In this document: positions 43,108 to 58,500 of the stretch, piece by piece | How the letters are laid out: each line of letters opens with the position of its first letter | How positions within the stretch are numbered: the first letter of the stretch is position 1 | DNA from: Demequina sp. NBRC 110054 | GTDB lineage: Bacteria; Actinomycetota; Actinomycetes; Actinomycetales; Demequinaceae | Assembly: GCF_002090115.1 (NCBI RefSeq) | Contig: NZ_BBRK01000006.1 | Location: forward strand, 532,754-596,753 | Length of the DNA: 64,000 nucleotides | Reading direction: 5' to 3' | The notes under the pieces: model-generated | Told to the model about the DNA's origin: nothing | Database searches by the model: none | Seen by the model: only the letters and a program-made list of their open reading frames with translations | Position numbers and translations under genes: made by a program

Positions 43108-44339
43108 GACGCCACCGCGGCGGACGAACGGCGGGCGATCTCCTTCGCGAACACGGCGGCCGAGGCCTTGGGAGTGCGCTCGAGCGTCGCGCGGTCGACG
43201 CTATGGAGGCCGAACCTCGGCCCGTAGGCGAAGATCCACTCGAAGTTGTCGAGCAGGGACCAGTGGCAGTAGCCGAGCACAGGGACGCCGTCGGCGATGG
43301 CCTCGTCGAGGCTCGCGAGCGCGGCAGGCAGGAACGCGCAGCGCTGCTCGTCGTCCGGGGTGTTGAGGCCGTGCTCGCTCACGAGCACCGGCACGCCCGA
43401 GGCCTCGTGGCAGTAGCGGACCGCTCCTCCGAGGGACCGCGGCTCGACCTCCTGCTCGCCGGCGTGGGCATCGACGCGCCCCTCCGGCCCATAGAGGAGC
43501 TGCTCGTAGTTCTGCACGCCGACGAAGTCATCGTCCTTGACCAGACGCAGCCAGCGGCCATAGCACTCCTCGCGCACCGCGTCACGGGCCTCCTCGCCGC
43601 CGGGAAGGGCGACGTCGTCGGCGACCGCGAGCGACAGGCCGACGGGCAGATCCGCGCGGCGCGCCTTGATCGCGGCCTTCGCCGCGAGGTGGGCCTTCTC
43701 GAAGCCGTCCTCGAACGCATCGAGCTCGTCGAGTCGCTGAACGTTGCCGGCGCGGTAGCGCTCGACCCCGGCCGCCTTCGACGCGGCCTCGAGCGTGACC
43801 TCGTGCCCCTTCCAGGCCTCGGGAGGAAGGAAGCCTCCCGCGAGCTGACGCTGGAGGTTGGGCTCGTTGAGCGTCACTGCGATCGCGATGCGGTCGCCGA
43901 TGCGGTCCATCACGACGCCGCAGAAGCGCGCGAAGTCGTCCGCCGCCTCCTCGACGAGCCACGAGCCGCGAGCGCCGAACCAGTGAGGCGACGTGAAGTG
44001 GCTGAAGGTCACCACGGGCGCGAGGCCGCGCTCAAGGCAGCCGTCGATGACCGCGTCGTAGTGCGCGAGCGCGAGCTCGTCGACGACGCCCTGCTCAGGC
44101 TCGACGCGGCACCACTCCACGGAGAAGCGGTAGGCGTTCAGACCCATCGCGACGGCGAGGTCCAGGTCCTCCTTCCACCGCTCCCAGCTGCCGCACGCGG
44201 GCCCCGAGGGCTCGGCGAACACGGTCGGCGTGACACTCTCAAGGAACGAGGTGTCCGACGTGGTGTCGCCGCCGTCGGTCTGGTGACCGGAGACCGCAAC
44301 TCCCCACAGGAAGCCAGGGGACGTGCTGACGCTCGACAT
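43104..44339 (-). CDS. Glycoside hydrolase family 1, beta-glucosidase type
   Basis: A 411-residue intracellular enzyme. The start at 44339 has GGAAGGAGC upstream. GFLWGVAVSGHQTDGGD is the family N-terminus, the acid/base is E159 in VTLNEPN, and the nucleophile is E322 in VLVSEHGLNT (the more usual text is TENG). It ends with CHWSLLDNFEWIFAYGPRFGL. The sugar-binding Q and H are in place (GHQTDGG). It lies between the transporter ATPase gene and the phosphoglucomutase-GH3 fusion, whose start overlaps its stop by 4 nt. It may act on beta-glucosides that the GH3 enzyme does not accept; true specificity among glucose, galactose and fucose is unknown. Confidence 0.92.
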   Translation of the reverse strand: MSSVSTSPGFLWGVAVSGHQTDGGDTTSDTSFLESVTPTVFAEPSGPACGSWERWKEDLDLAVAMGLNAYRFSVEWCRVEPEQGVVDELALAHYDAVIDGCLERGLAPVVTFSHFTSPHWFGARGSWLVEEAADDFARFCGVVMDRIGDRIAIAVTLNEPNLQRQLAGGFLPPEAWKGHEVTLEAASKAAGVERYRAGNVQRLDELDAFEDGFEKAHLAAKAAIKARRADLPVGLSLAVADDVALPGGEEARDAVREECYGRWLRLVKDDDFVGVQNYEQLLYGPEGRVDAHAGEQEVEPRSLGGAVRYCHEASGVPVLVSEHGLNTPDDEQRCAFLPAALASLDEAIADGVPVLGYCHWSLLDNFEWIFAYGPRFGLHSVDRATLERTPKASAAVFAKEIARRSSAAVAS

Positions 44340-44395
44340 GGGTGGTGCTCCTTCCGTGACGCTCGCTCGCGCGGCGCCGACATCTGTGTGGTGGT

Positions 44396-45252
<857 letters not shown>

Positions 45253-45256
<4 letters not shown>

Positions 45257-47049
45257 GACAGCTTCTCCATTCCGAGGGTGCCGGTGCTCGCCATGCCCGG
45301 CAGCGGCGCGCGCGGCGCACCCGTCGGGATCGCGGAGAACAGCGCCTGCGTGTACTCGTGGCGCGGGTCGTCGAACACCGCCTGCGTGGGGCCGTTCTCG
45401 ACGATCACGCCCTGGCGCATCACCGAGACGCGGTCGCAGATGTCGGCGACGACGCCGAAGTTGTGGGTGACGATGAGCACGGCCATGCCGAGCTCCTCCT
45501 GGAGATCCCGCAGCAGGTCGAGCACCTCGGCCTGGACGGTGACGTCGAGCGCCGTGGTCGGCTCGTCCGCGATGAGCAGGGCGGGATGGGAGGCGACCGC
45601 GCCCGCGATGAGCACGCGCTGGGCCATGCCTCCCGACAGCTGATGCGGGTACGAGTCGAACGTCCGCTGCGGATCGGGGATGCCGACCCTGTCGAGAAGG
45701 GAGATCGCCCGCTCGTGCGCCTCGGCCTTCGACATCCCGAGCACCGAGCGCAGCGGCTCGGTGAGCTGCGACCCGATCGTGAACGCCGGGTCCAGGTTGG
45801 ACATCGGCTCCTGCGGGACGTACGCGATGCGGCTGCCGCGGTACCTGTTCATGGTCGCGTCGCTCGCGTCCGTGAGGTCCTCGCCATCGAAGACGATCGA
45901 GCCGGCCATCACCTTGCCGCCCTTGGGAAGCAGCCCGAGCACCGAGAACGCGGTCTGGGTCTTGCCCGAGCCTGACTCCCCGATGAGCCCGTGGGTCTCG
46001 CCCTTGCGGACCTCGAGGCTCGCACCCCTCACGACCGTCGCGAAGCCCGTGCCGGCGGGGTAGGCGACCGCGAGGTCCTTGACCTCGAGGAGCACCTCGG
46101 CTTGCCGCTCGTCCTCGTGACGCATGATCTCGGGAGCCGGGCTCTCGAGCGCCCAGGCCGCCTGGCCCTTCACCTTCTTGAGGTCGGACGTTCCCTCGAG
46201 CTCGTCGCGCAGCGCGGTGCCGAGCAGCGTGAGGAAGATCATCGTGAGGCCCAGCGCGAGCGCGGGCCACAGCACCAGCTGTCCGGCGCGAGTGATGTTG
46301 TAGAAGCCCTCATTGAGCATCTGACCCCACGTCGGGTTCTCGGGGTCACCGAGCCCCAGGAAGTCGAAGCCGGCCTGCATGCCGATACCGGCGGCGATCG
46401 TGCCCGCGGTCAGCAGGATCACAGGAGCGCGCACGGCCATGAGCACGTGGCGGCCGATGATGCGGCCGTCTCCGAGGCCCGAGGTGCGGGCCGCGTCGAC
46501 GTAGAGCTCGTTCCTGACCGACCTGACCGAGTTGTAGACCACGCGGTAGTACACGGGCGAGATGAAGACACCGAAGATCGTCATCGTCCACCACATCGAC
46601 GGACCCATCACGGAGCGCGCTGCGATCAGCACGATGATCGAGGGGATCGACATCGTGAGGGCCGTGAACCACGAGCCCATCGTGTCGATCCAGCCGCCGT
46701 AGTAGCCGGCGATCAGCCCGGCACCGACGCCGATGACCGTGCCGACCGCGGCGACGAGCAGACCGCCCGCGAGCGACAGCCCGGTCGCGACGAGCAGGCG
46801 GGACAGGATGTCTCGACCCGCCGAGTCGCCGCCCAGGAGGTAGTCCCCGCCGGGCTCGGCGAAGATCATCTTGAGGTCGGTGGCCGTCGGATCGAACGGC
46901 GCGATGAACGGCCCGATGATCGCGATGATGGCGATCAGGGTGAGGAAGACGATCGAGATGCCGCCGAGCGGGTGCGTGATGAGCCGCTTGAGCAGGCCTG
47001 CGCGAGGCGCGCGGGTATCCGTGGCTGCGGGTGCGGGTGCGGAGCTCAT
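45253..47049 (-). CDS. Opp-type ABC transporter permease (OppC) fused to ATPase (OppD)
   Basis: A 598-residue fusion. Residues about 1-300 are a DppC/OppC permease with about six membrane helices and the conserved [15 protein letters not shown] and [21 protein letters not shown] (EAA-type) segments. Residues about 320-598 are an ATPase with Walker [24 protein letters not shown], signature [15 protein letters not shown], Walker [13 protein letters not shown] and VTHNFGVV. From memory this fusion is common in actinobacteria. The start overlaps the OppB stop by 4 nt. It forms one half of the channel and one of the two motor subunits. Confidence 0.94.
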
Positions 47050-47987
47050 GAGAGTCGGACCTTCGGGTTGACCCACGCCTGCGCGACGTCGACGAGGGTG
47101 TTGACGATGATGACGATCACGCCGGTGATGACGACGATGCCCATGACGACCGGGATGTCACCCTGAGAGGTGCTCGACAGCGCGAGCGGGCCGAGACCGG
47201 GGATCGAGAAGAGCTGCTCGACGATGACGGCGCCGCCGAGCAGGATCACGAACTGGAGTCCGAGGATGCTGAGGGCGGGTCCCGCAGCATTGCGCAGCAC
47301 GTGCTTGTACACGACGCTGCGGTGCGAGAGCCCGCGGCTGCGCAGCGTGCGCACGTAGTCGCGCTCGAACGCGTCGAGCATCGAGCCGCGGACCTGCTGC
47401 GCGACTCCACCGATCGAGCCGATCGTGAGCGCGAGGACCGGCAGCGTGATGCTGAGCAGCCACTCGGGCACGGAGTCCGAGGGCTTGGTGTAGCCCGTGG
47501 CCGGGAACCAGTCGAGCTGGATCGCGAAGACGAGGACCAGCACCATCGCGACCAGGAAGCCCGGGATCGCCTGGCCGATGACGGAGAGGATCTGCACCGC
47601 GCGGTCGAGCCAGCCACGCTTGGTGGCGGCGAACGCACCGAGCACGATCGCGATGATCGCGGTGAGGACCACCGAGCCGACGGCGAGGGTGCCCGTCACC
47701 TGCATGCGGGTCGTCACCGCCTCGATGACGTCCTGGCCGGAGAACCACGAGAGACCGAAGTCGCCGCGAAGCGCAGAGGTCACCCAGTCCCAGAACCTCA
47801 CGAGGACCGGCTGGTCGAGGCCGAGCCTCTCCTCGACCACCTGGACGGCGTCCTCGGTGGCCGACTGGCCTGCGATGCGGCGCGCGGTGTCCGTGCTGCC
47901 GAACTGCAGCAGGAAGAACGTCAGTGTCGCCAGCGTCGCGATGAGGCCGACTCCCGTGACGATGCGCCTTCCGATGAAGCGGAGCAC
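47046..47987 (-). CDS. Opp-type ABC transporter permease (OppB/DppB)
   Basis: A 313-residue permease with about six membrane helices. The N-terminus MLRFIGRRIVTGVGLIATLA and the DTARRIAG segment are typical of OppB/DppB. The ATPase-contact loop is YVRTLRSRGLSHRSVVYKHVL, and ILGLQFVILLGGAVIVEQLF near the C-terminus is a family hallmark. It is the first permease after the binding-protein gene, from which an 87-nt gap with a hairpin separates it. It couples to the OppC-OppD fusion by an ATGA overlap. Confidence 0.94.
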   Translation of the reverse strand: MLRFIGRRIVTGVGLIATLATLTFFLLQFGSTDTARRIAGQSATEDAVQVVEERLGLDQPVLVRFWDWVTSALRGDFGLSWFSGQDVIEAVTTRMQVTGTLAVGSVVLTAIIAIVLGAFAATKRGWLDRAVQILSVIGQAIPGFLVAMVLVLVFAIQLDWFPATGYTKPSDSVPEWLLSITLPVLALTIGSIGGVAQQVRGSMLDAFERDYVRTLRSRGLSHRSVVYKHVLRNAAGPALSILGLQFVILLGGAVIVEQLFSIPGLGPLALSSTSQGDIPVVMGIVVITGVIVIIVNTLVDVAQAWVNPKVRLS

Positions 47988-48031
47988 GATGACCCTCCTT
48001 GTGTGGGGGAAGCTGCGGAGTGATGGTGCCA

Positions 48032-48059
48032 GCGGGGCGGGTGGGGGCTCCCGCCCCGC
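48032..48059 (-). promoter_or_regulatory. Intergenic hairpin after the Opp binding-protein gene
   Basis: GCGGGGCGGG (48032-48041) and CCCGCCCCGC (48050-48059) form a perfect 10-bp stem with an 8-nt loop. The stem starts 15 nt past the binding-protein stop and ends 44 nt before the permease start. It has the same position as the hairpins in the two CUT1 operons. Confidence 0.6.
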
Positions 48060-48074
48060 CGGCGGTGATCAGGG

Positions 48075-49631
48075 TCAGGCGGTCGGGACGATGTCCCAGA
48101 GGTTGGGCACGGCCTGGCCGCTCTTGAGGGTGACGGAGGTGCCGTCGGCCGTGACGACCACGCCGATGTAGCGGTAGAACGGCGCGAACCAGGCGTTCTC
48201 GACCAGGTACTCGTTCATCTCCTGAGCCGCGGCGTCGCCGTCCTCTCCACCCATGCGCATGCGGTCGGCGAGAGCGTCGAGCTCGTCGGTGCTCTGGTGG
48301 TAGATGTTCCACGCCGAGTCGACAGAGACCGCGAGCTTGTAGGTCGCCCAGGACTCGGACTCCTGGTTGAGGCCGAACTCGAACGCGGCCCACTTGCCAC
48401 CGAGCAGATCGGAGATGAACGACTCACCGGCGGTCTCGTACTCGACCGTGATGCCGGCCTCGGCGAGGTTGCCCGCGATGAGCTGAGCCTCGGACTCGGG
48501 CACGAAGCCGCTGAGCGGCATCGTGATGGTGATGCCATCCGGGTAGCCGGCCTCGGTCAGCAGCTCCTTGGCCTTGTCCACGTCGTACTCGTAGTACGTG
48601 TCGAGGGCCTCGTCGAACGCGGTGGTGCCGTCGCCGAAGATCTGTGCGGTGACCTCGCCGTAGCCGGACTCGATGCCGGCCAGCAGGCCCTCGCGATCGA
48701 GCGCGTAGTTGATCGCCTGGCGCACGCGCACGTCGGCGAGAGCCTCGTCCACGACGCCCCACCGGTCGGCCAGGATCAGGCCCTTCCAGTTGAGGGTCTG
48801 CGTGTTGATCGTGTAGCCCGCGGACTCGGCGTCCGTGATCTGCGACGTCGAGTTGAGGTTCGCGACGTCGACCTGGCTGTCGCGAAGCGCGTTGAGCAGC
48901 GCGTTCGCGTCGGCGTAGTAGTTGATGACGATCGAGTCATAGTGCTGGTTGTCCGCGTCCCAGTAGTCCTCGTTGGCGGTGAACGTGTAGGACGAGCCGA
49001 TCGTGGACGACTCGGAGTCGAGGACGTACGGGCCCGAGCCGACGGGAACGGTCTGGATGTCAGCGGACTCGAAGGCGGACTCGGCCTCGATGAGGCCCGA
49101 GTTCTGGCTCAGGTAGCTCAGCAGGGCCGGGTCGGGCGAGGCCAGCGTGATCTCGACCGTCGTGGCGTCGACGGCAGTGACGGAGTCGATCGAGGCGAGG
49201 TTGCCGCTGTTCTCCGACGCTCCGTTCTGGAAGCGCGTGAGGTTCTCCACCACGAGGTCCGCGTCGAGCGTGGATCCGTCGCTGAACGTGACGTCGTCAC
49301 GCAGGGTCAGCGTGAGCACCGTCATCGAGTCGTCGTATGACCAGTCGCTGGCAAGGCCTGGCTCGATGGTGCCGTCGGCGTTCTGCCGCAGCAGGGTGTC
49401 GTACACGGCCGACAGATAGAGGGCGGTGTTGCCCCAGGCCGCGTCCTGCGCTGACCAGGTGCTCACGTCGACGACGGCGCCGATCGTGAGCAGCTCGGCG
49501 CGACCTTCGACGGCTGCGGCGGATGACGATTCAGATGAGGCGGTCGAGTCGTCGGTCCCTCCCGACGAGCACGCCGCGAGGGCGAGTGCGGCGACACCGG
49601 CGAGGGCGCCGGCCTTGGCAGTGCGGAGCAT
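48075..49631 (-). CDS. Opp-type substrate-binding lipoprotein
   Basis: A 518-residue binding protein of family 5 (OppA/DppA). The signal ends in the lipobox ALAAC, lipidated at cysteine 21, followed by a Ser-rich tether. The mature domain shows the family pattern: LYLSAVYDTLLRQNADGTIE, then LASDWSYDDSMTVLTLTLRDDVTFSDG, and RQAINYALDREGLLAG. It should capture the transported compound at the cell surface. Given the GH1, GH3, GH43 and GH78 genes in the locus, a plant oligosaccharide or glycoside is a better guess than a peptide. It is the first gene of the leftward operon and has a well-placed promoter overlapped by a putative TetR site. Confidence 0.92.
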   Translation of the reverse strand: MLRTAKAGALAGVAALALAACSSGGTDDSTASSESSSAAAVEGRAELLTIGAVVDVSTWSAQDAAWGNTALYLSAVYDTLLRQNADGTIEPGLASDWSYDDSMTVLTLTLRDDVTFSDGSTLDADLVVENLTRFQNGASENSGNLASIDSVTAVDATTVEITLASPDPALLSYLSQNSGLIEAESAFESADIQTVPVGSGPYVLDSESSTIGSSYTFTANEDYWDADNQHYDSIVINYYADANALLNALRDSQVDVANLNSTSQITDAESAGYTINTQTLNWKGLILADRWGVVDEALADVRVRQAINYALDREGLLAGIESGYGEVTAQIFGDGTTAFDEALDTYYEYDVDKAKELLTEAGYPDGITITMPLSGFVPESEAQLIAGNLAEAGITVEYETAGESFISDLLGGKWAAFEFGLNQESESWATYKLAVSVDSAWNIYHQSTDELDALADRMRMGGEDGDAAAQEMNEYLVENAWFAPFYRYIGVVVTADGTSVTLKSGQAVPNLWDIVPTA

Positions 49632-49676
49632 CGTTGCTTCCCTTCCTCAGGACGCGTCTACCTTGACGCTGCGATG

Positions 49677-49705
49677 ACGCTAGCACGCAAAATCTAAGTC
49701 CGCAA
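49677..49705 (-). promoter_or_regulatory. Promoter of the Opp/GH1/GH3 operon
   Basis: On the minus strand TTGCGG (49700-49705) and TAGCGT (49677-49682) are separated by exactly 17 nt. The -10 has the TAnnnT pattern. The -35 lies inside the putative TetR site, so bound repressor would block it. Confidence 0.55.
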
Positions 49706-49716
49706 AGAATTTAGAT
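49689..49716. promoter_or_regulatory. TetR operator, left copy
   Basis: The inverted repeat ATCTAA (49692-49697) / TTAGAT (49711-49716) encloses CCGCAAAG. Read on the minus strand, CTTTGCGGACTTAGATTTT (49689-49707) nearly repeats the site found beyond the other end of tetR. It overlaps the operon's -35 element. Confidence 0.65.
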
Positions 49717-49740
49717 CACGATACTGATACGCTCTCATCC

Positions 49741-50331
49741 ATGGCTGGGCAACGAGGCGAGTACAAGAAGAGCGCCAAGCGTCGCGAGGAGATCCTCGAC
49801 GCCGCATTCGTCGTGTTCTCCCGATCGGGCTACAACGCCGCGACCATGAGCGAGATCGCCCGCGAGGTCGGCATGAGCCAGCCAGGCCTCCTTCACCACT
49901 ACGGAAGCAAGCTGGAGCTGCTCCAGGCCGTCTTCGAGCGCCGCGACCAGATGGCGCTCGACATCCTCAGTGGGCGCCGCGACATCGAGTTCCTGCGCGG
50001 CCTCGTAGAGATCAGCCGCCGAAATCACGCGAAACGCCACGTACTTCGCCTCTACACGGCACTTGCCGGCGAGGCGTCGAATCCCGACCATCCCGCACGC
50101 GGCTACTTCGAGCAACGATTCGAGCTCGTCATCGGAGAGACGGAGAAGGCCTTCGCCGACTGCGCCGAGCTCGGATACCTCAAGGAGGGCGTGGACCCGC
50201 ACCTCGCGGCCCTCACGTCGGTCGGGCTCACCGAGGGCATGCAGCTCCTGTGGCTCACCGGCTACGAGGAGATCGACATGGGTGAGGTCGCGCGCACCCA
50301 CATCCAGCAGTACCTCTCCGTGGATCTGTGA
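49741..50331 (+). CDS. TetR-family transcriptional regulator
   Basis: A 196-residue repressor. The DNA-binding domain occupies residues about 12-60 (KRREEILDAAFVVFSRSGYN, then MSEIAREVGMSQPGLLHHYGS). The C-terminal ligand domain is helical and specific to this group. It lies between the leftward transporter/glycosidase operon and the rightward GH78 gene. Matching putative operators on both sides suggest it represses both units and itself. The inducer is likely a sugar or glycoside from this pathway, or the aglycone, but this is inference. Confidence 0.93.
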   Translation: MAGQRGEYKKSAKRREEILDAAFVVFSRSGYNAATMSEIAREVGMSQPGLLHHYGSKLELLQAVFERRDQMALDILSGRRDIEFLRGLVEISRRNHAKRHVLRLYTALAGEASNPDHPARGYFEQRFELVIGETEKAFADCAELGYLKEGVDPHLAALTSVGLTEGMQLLWLTGYEEIDMGEVARTHIQQYLSVDL

Positions 50332-50361
50332 CCCTCTTAGACCGCTCAGATTTTCCAAAAA

Positions 50362-50381
50362 CTTTGCGACTTGAAGATTTT
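50362..50381. promoter_or_regulatory. TetR operator, right copy
   Basis: CTTTGCGACTTGAAGATTTT lies between tetR and the GH78 gene. It shares CTTTGCG, ACTT and GATTTT, in the same order, with the left copy read on the opposite strand. The surrounding DNA is unusually AT-rich for this genome, as expected of a promoter. Confidence 0.6.
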
Positions 50382-50447
50382 CACCTCGTTACGTAGCGTG
50401 GTCCTCCAGGCGCCGCAGGGACGCGTGCGCACGCAGAGAGGACGATG

Positions 50448-53225
<2,778 letters not shown>

Positions 53226-53272
53226 GTGCGGCACTGCGCGTCATCTCCGCGGGCGGCGGGCACAATGAGGGC

Positions 53273-55429
<2,157 letters not shown>

Positions 55430-55477
55430 GCACGTCCGCGTCCGCGCGGCCCTGATCCGGCGGAAGCCACACGCGAA

Positions 55478-55517
55478 GCGCCCCGGTCCGACCCCTCGCG
55501 GGGCCGGGCCGGGGCGC
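55478..55517. terminator. Bidirectional terminator hairpin
   Basis: An 18-nt left arm (55478-55495) pairs with 55500-55517 around the loop TCGC, with one wobble and one mismatch. It lies between glgX and the convergent galactanase gene, 15 nt from the latter's stop. Confidence 0.85.
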
Positions 55518-55532
55518 CGGTGCGTGGAGCCG

Positions 55533-58500
55533 CTAGTCCTGCCCGCGCGTCACCCTCATCGACAGCGCCACGCCCAGGCCGAGCAGCCCGATCGCGAGCG
55601 CGACGAGCGAGGCCAGCCCGAACCCGGTGAGGGCGAGAGCGTCCGCCTCGTCGGCCGAGGCCGATTCCGCGAGCTCGTCCGACGCGGCGACGGCGTCCGA
55701 GCCGTCGTCGGATCCTGAGGACTCCGCCGCATCGTCCGTGGCGTCGTCGCCGGTGCCGGCGGTCCCGTCCTCGACCGCGAGGACCGTGATCTCCTGCGCC
55801 GCGAGCACCGCGCCCTCGCCGTCCCGCACCTGGAGGTGATGCGTGCCGGCCTCGGTGTCGGCCGGGATCGTCACCGTCACCGCAGCCGCGCCGTCCACCG
55901 GCGTGATCTGGGCGAGCCGCTGGTAGACGCTCGCGATGCCGACCTCGAGGTCGCCGTCGGGAAGGCCCGACATCTCGAGCGCCACGACGTCACCGGGCAT
56001 GAAGGCGCCGCCCTCGCCCGAGCCGGTGCTCGCGATCACGATGACCGCCTCGGGCCGGAGCTCGAGTGCCGCGATGGCCGCGTCGATGTCGGCGGCCGCG
56101 GCGTCGACGGCCTCCTGCGTGGTCGACGAGGACGCGAGCACGATGCCGCCCCGCTCGAGCGCGAGCGCGAGCGCCGCCGCCGTGTCCTCGGTGTACGCGG
56201 TGGTGTCGATCGCCTCCCCCGAGGCGAGGGCCGCCTCGAGAGCGGAGGTGTCCACCGTGCCGTCGGCCACCCGGACCAGCGACACGTCGTCGACGTAGGT
56301 CCAGTCGCCGCTCACGATGTCGGCGGAGAGCCACACGCTGACCGTCGAGGCCTCCGAGATCGTGAACTGCACCGACTGCGTGTCGTGGTCGGGCCAGCCG
56401 GGCAACGCGAGCGCGACGGTGCTCGTCGTGGAGCCGTCCCAGACGCCGAGCTCCCAGGTGGTCTCTCCCGCGCCGCCGAGGTTGTCGTTGCCGCCGGACG
56501 AGGTCGCGGACAGCGCGTAGGTTCCTGCGGGCAGCGCCGCCACCTCCTGCGACGCCGACAGCCAGAAGGCGGGGCCGGCGCTCGCGTCGGACCAGCCGTT
56601 GAGCGCGTAGGAGCCCTCGATGTCCGAGTACTCGGCGACCCACGAGCTCGACACCGCGCCGTCGGGCCAGCTGTCGTCGGACTGAAGGCCCGCGGTGATG
56701 GACCACGGCGAGACGTCCGAGACGCCCTTCTCGAAGCCGCCGTTGACGATCCAGTCCTTGGCCGTCACCGTGATCTCGGCCGTCGCGGTCCAGCCGCCCT
56801 CCGTCGTGCCGGTGACCGTGTACACGCCCGCGGACGTGATCAGGTCGAGCACGTCGTTCCAGGTGACGGACTCGGTGGTCTCCGAGTCGTCGTAGGCGAC
56901 GACGGTGACCGTGTCCGGCAGGACGATGCTGTCGCCCTCCACGAACGAGAGCGTCACCGGTGCGACGGTCGGGTCGGGGATCGTGCCGTCACCCTCGACG
57001 AGCCCGTCCAGGGCCGCCTGGAGCTGATCGGCCGCGCCGTCGACGGACTCCTGGCTCGGGGCGTCCGAGCCGAGCACGAACGCGGCCCGGCTCAGCGCAC
57101 GATCGAGCGCGAGGAGCGAGACGGCCGAGTAGCCGTCGCGGTCGACGGCCTCACCCTGCGCGACGAGCGCCTCGAGCGTGCCGAGGTCGGCGTCGGGAAG
57201 GTCGGCGCCGAGCGCGAACGACACGTCGTCGAGCGTGCCCCAGGCACCGCCGCTCATGTCCCAGTCGATCCAGATGTCGACGGTCCCGCCCTCGGACACG
57301 CTGAGCAGCGAGGTCGTGGGGTTCTGCCACACGGCGTAGCCCTCGAGCGTCGCCGACGCGGTGACCGTCGAGATCCCGGACTGGGCGCTCACGACGATCG
57401 TGTCGTCCGGTCCGGCGTCGCCGCCCTGGACGTATGCCGAGAGCCGGTACGTGCCGGCAGGGACGTCCGTGAGCGTCTGGGAGATCTGGAAGGAGAAGGC
57501 GCTGCCGCTCCACCAGTGCGTGGACGCGCTGCCCGTGTGCGGGTCGGTCCACGCGCCGATCGTGTAGCCGCTGCCCTCGCCGGTCCAGCCGGTGCTGCCG
57601 TCCTCGAAGCCGGGGTTGGTGACGAGGTTGTCCCCGACCGCGTCCGGGTCGAGGACCTCGATGGTCGCGGTCACGTCATAGCCGCCCGAGGTCTCGCCCG
57701 TGGCCGTGTAGAGGCCCGCGCCATCCATCCACGACACGTCGGTGCCCCACGTGACGGTCTGCGACTCGGAGGTGCCGTCGGTGAAACTGACGAGGACCTC
57801 GCTCGGCAGCGTGATCGCGTCGCCCACCGAGACCGCGATGCTCGGCGACTCGACCGAGTCGACCTCGCGCGGCGCGACCGAGCCGGTCACCGCGTACTCG
57901 TACACGCTCAGCGACTCGAGCGGGTAGCCGTCGAAGTCGAACAGCGCCTGGTTGTCCCACGACGATCCGCCATACCAGAGCCCGGCGTCGTCCGGGTCGT
58001 ACTCGCCCGCGTAGCTGGTCGCCCAGCCCGAGCCGAACTCCTCCCACAGGAGCTTGTTGGCCGCCACATCGTCCGCGTCGCCCACCGGGAGCCACGCCGG
58101 CTCCCAGTAGAAGGTGCCGAGGCCACGGCCGTCAGATACGTCGGCGACGGCCTGCATGACGTCGCGGATCGCGAGCGCCTGGCCCTGCACCGAGATCGAG
58201 TACTGGTCGTAGGACGTGCGGATCGTGTTCTCGTGGCCGTCGCCGTCCTCGAGCGTGTACGCCCACGACACCTCGGCGACGGCCACGTCCTTGTCGAAGT
58301 CGGTCGCGATCGCGTCGAGCGTGCTCGTGAGGTTCTCGAGCGTGCCGTGCCAGAACGGGTAGTACGAGGTGAGGAACACGTCGTAGTCGACGCCGCGGTC
58401 CTCGAGCGCCTGCGCGTAGCTGTACTGCTGCCCGCGCTCGGGGTTCGTGAAGTGGACGGCGACCTGCGCGTCGGGCACGGTCGCGCGCACCGCGCTCGAG

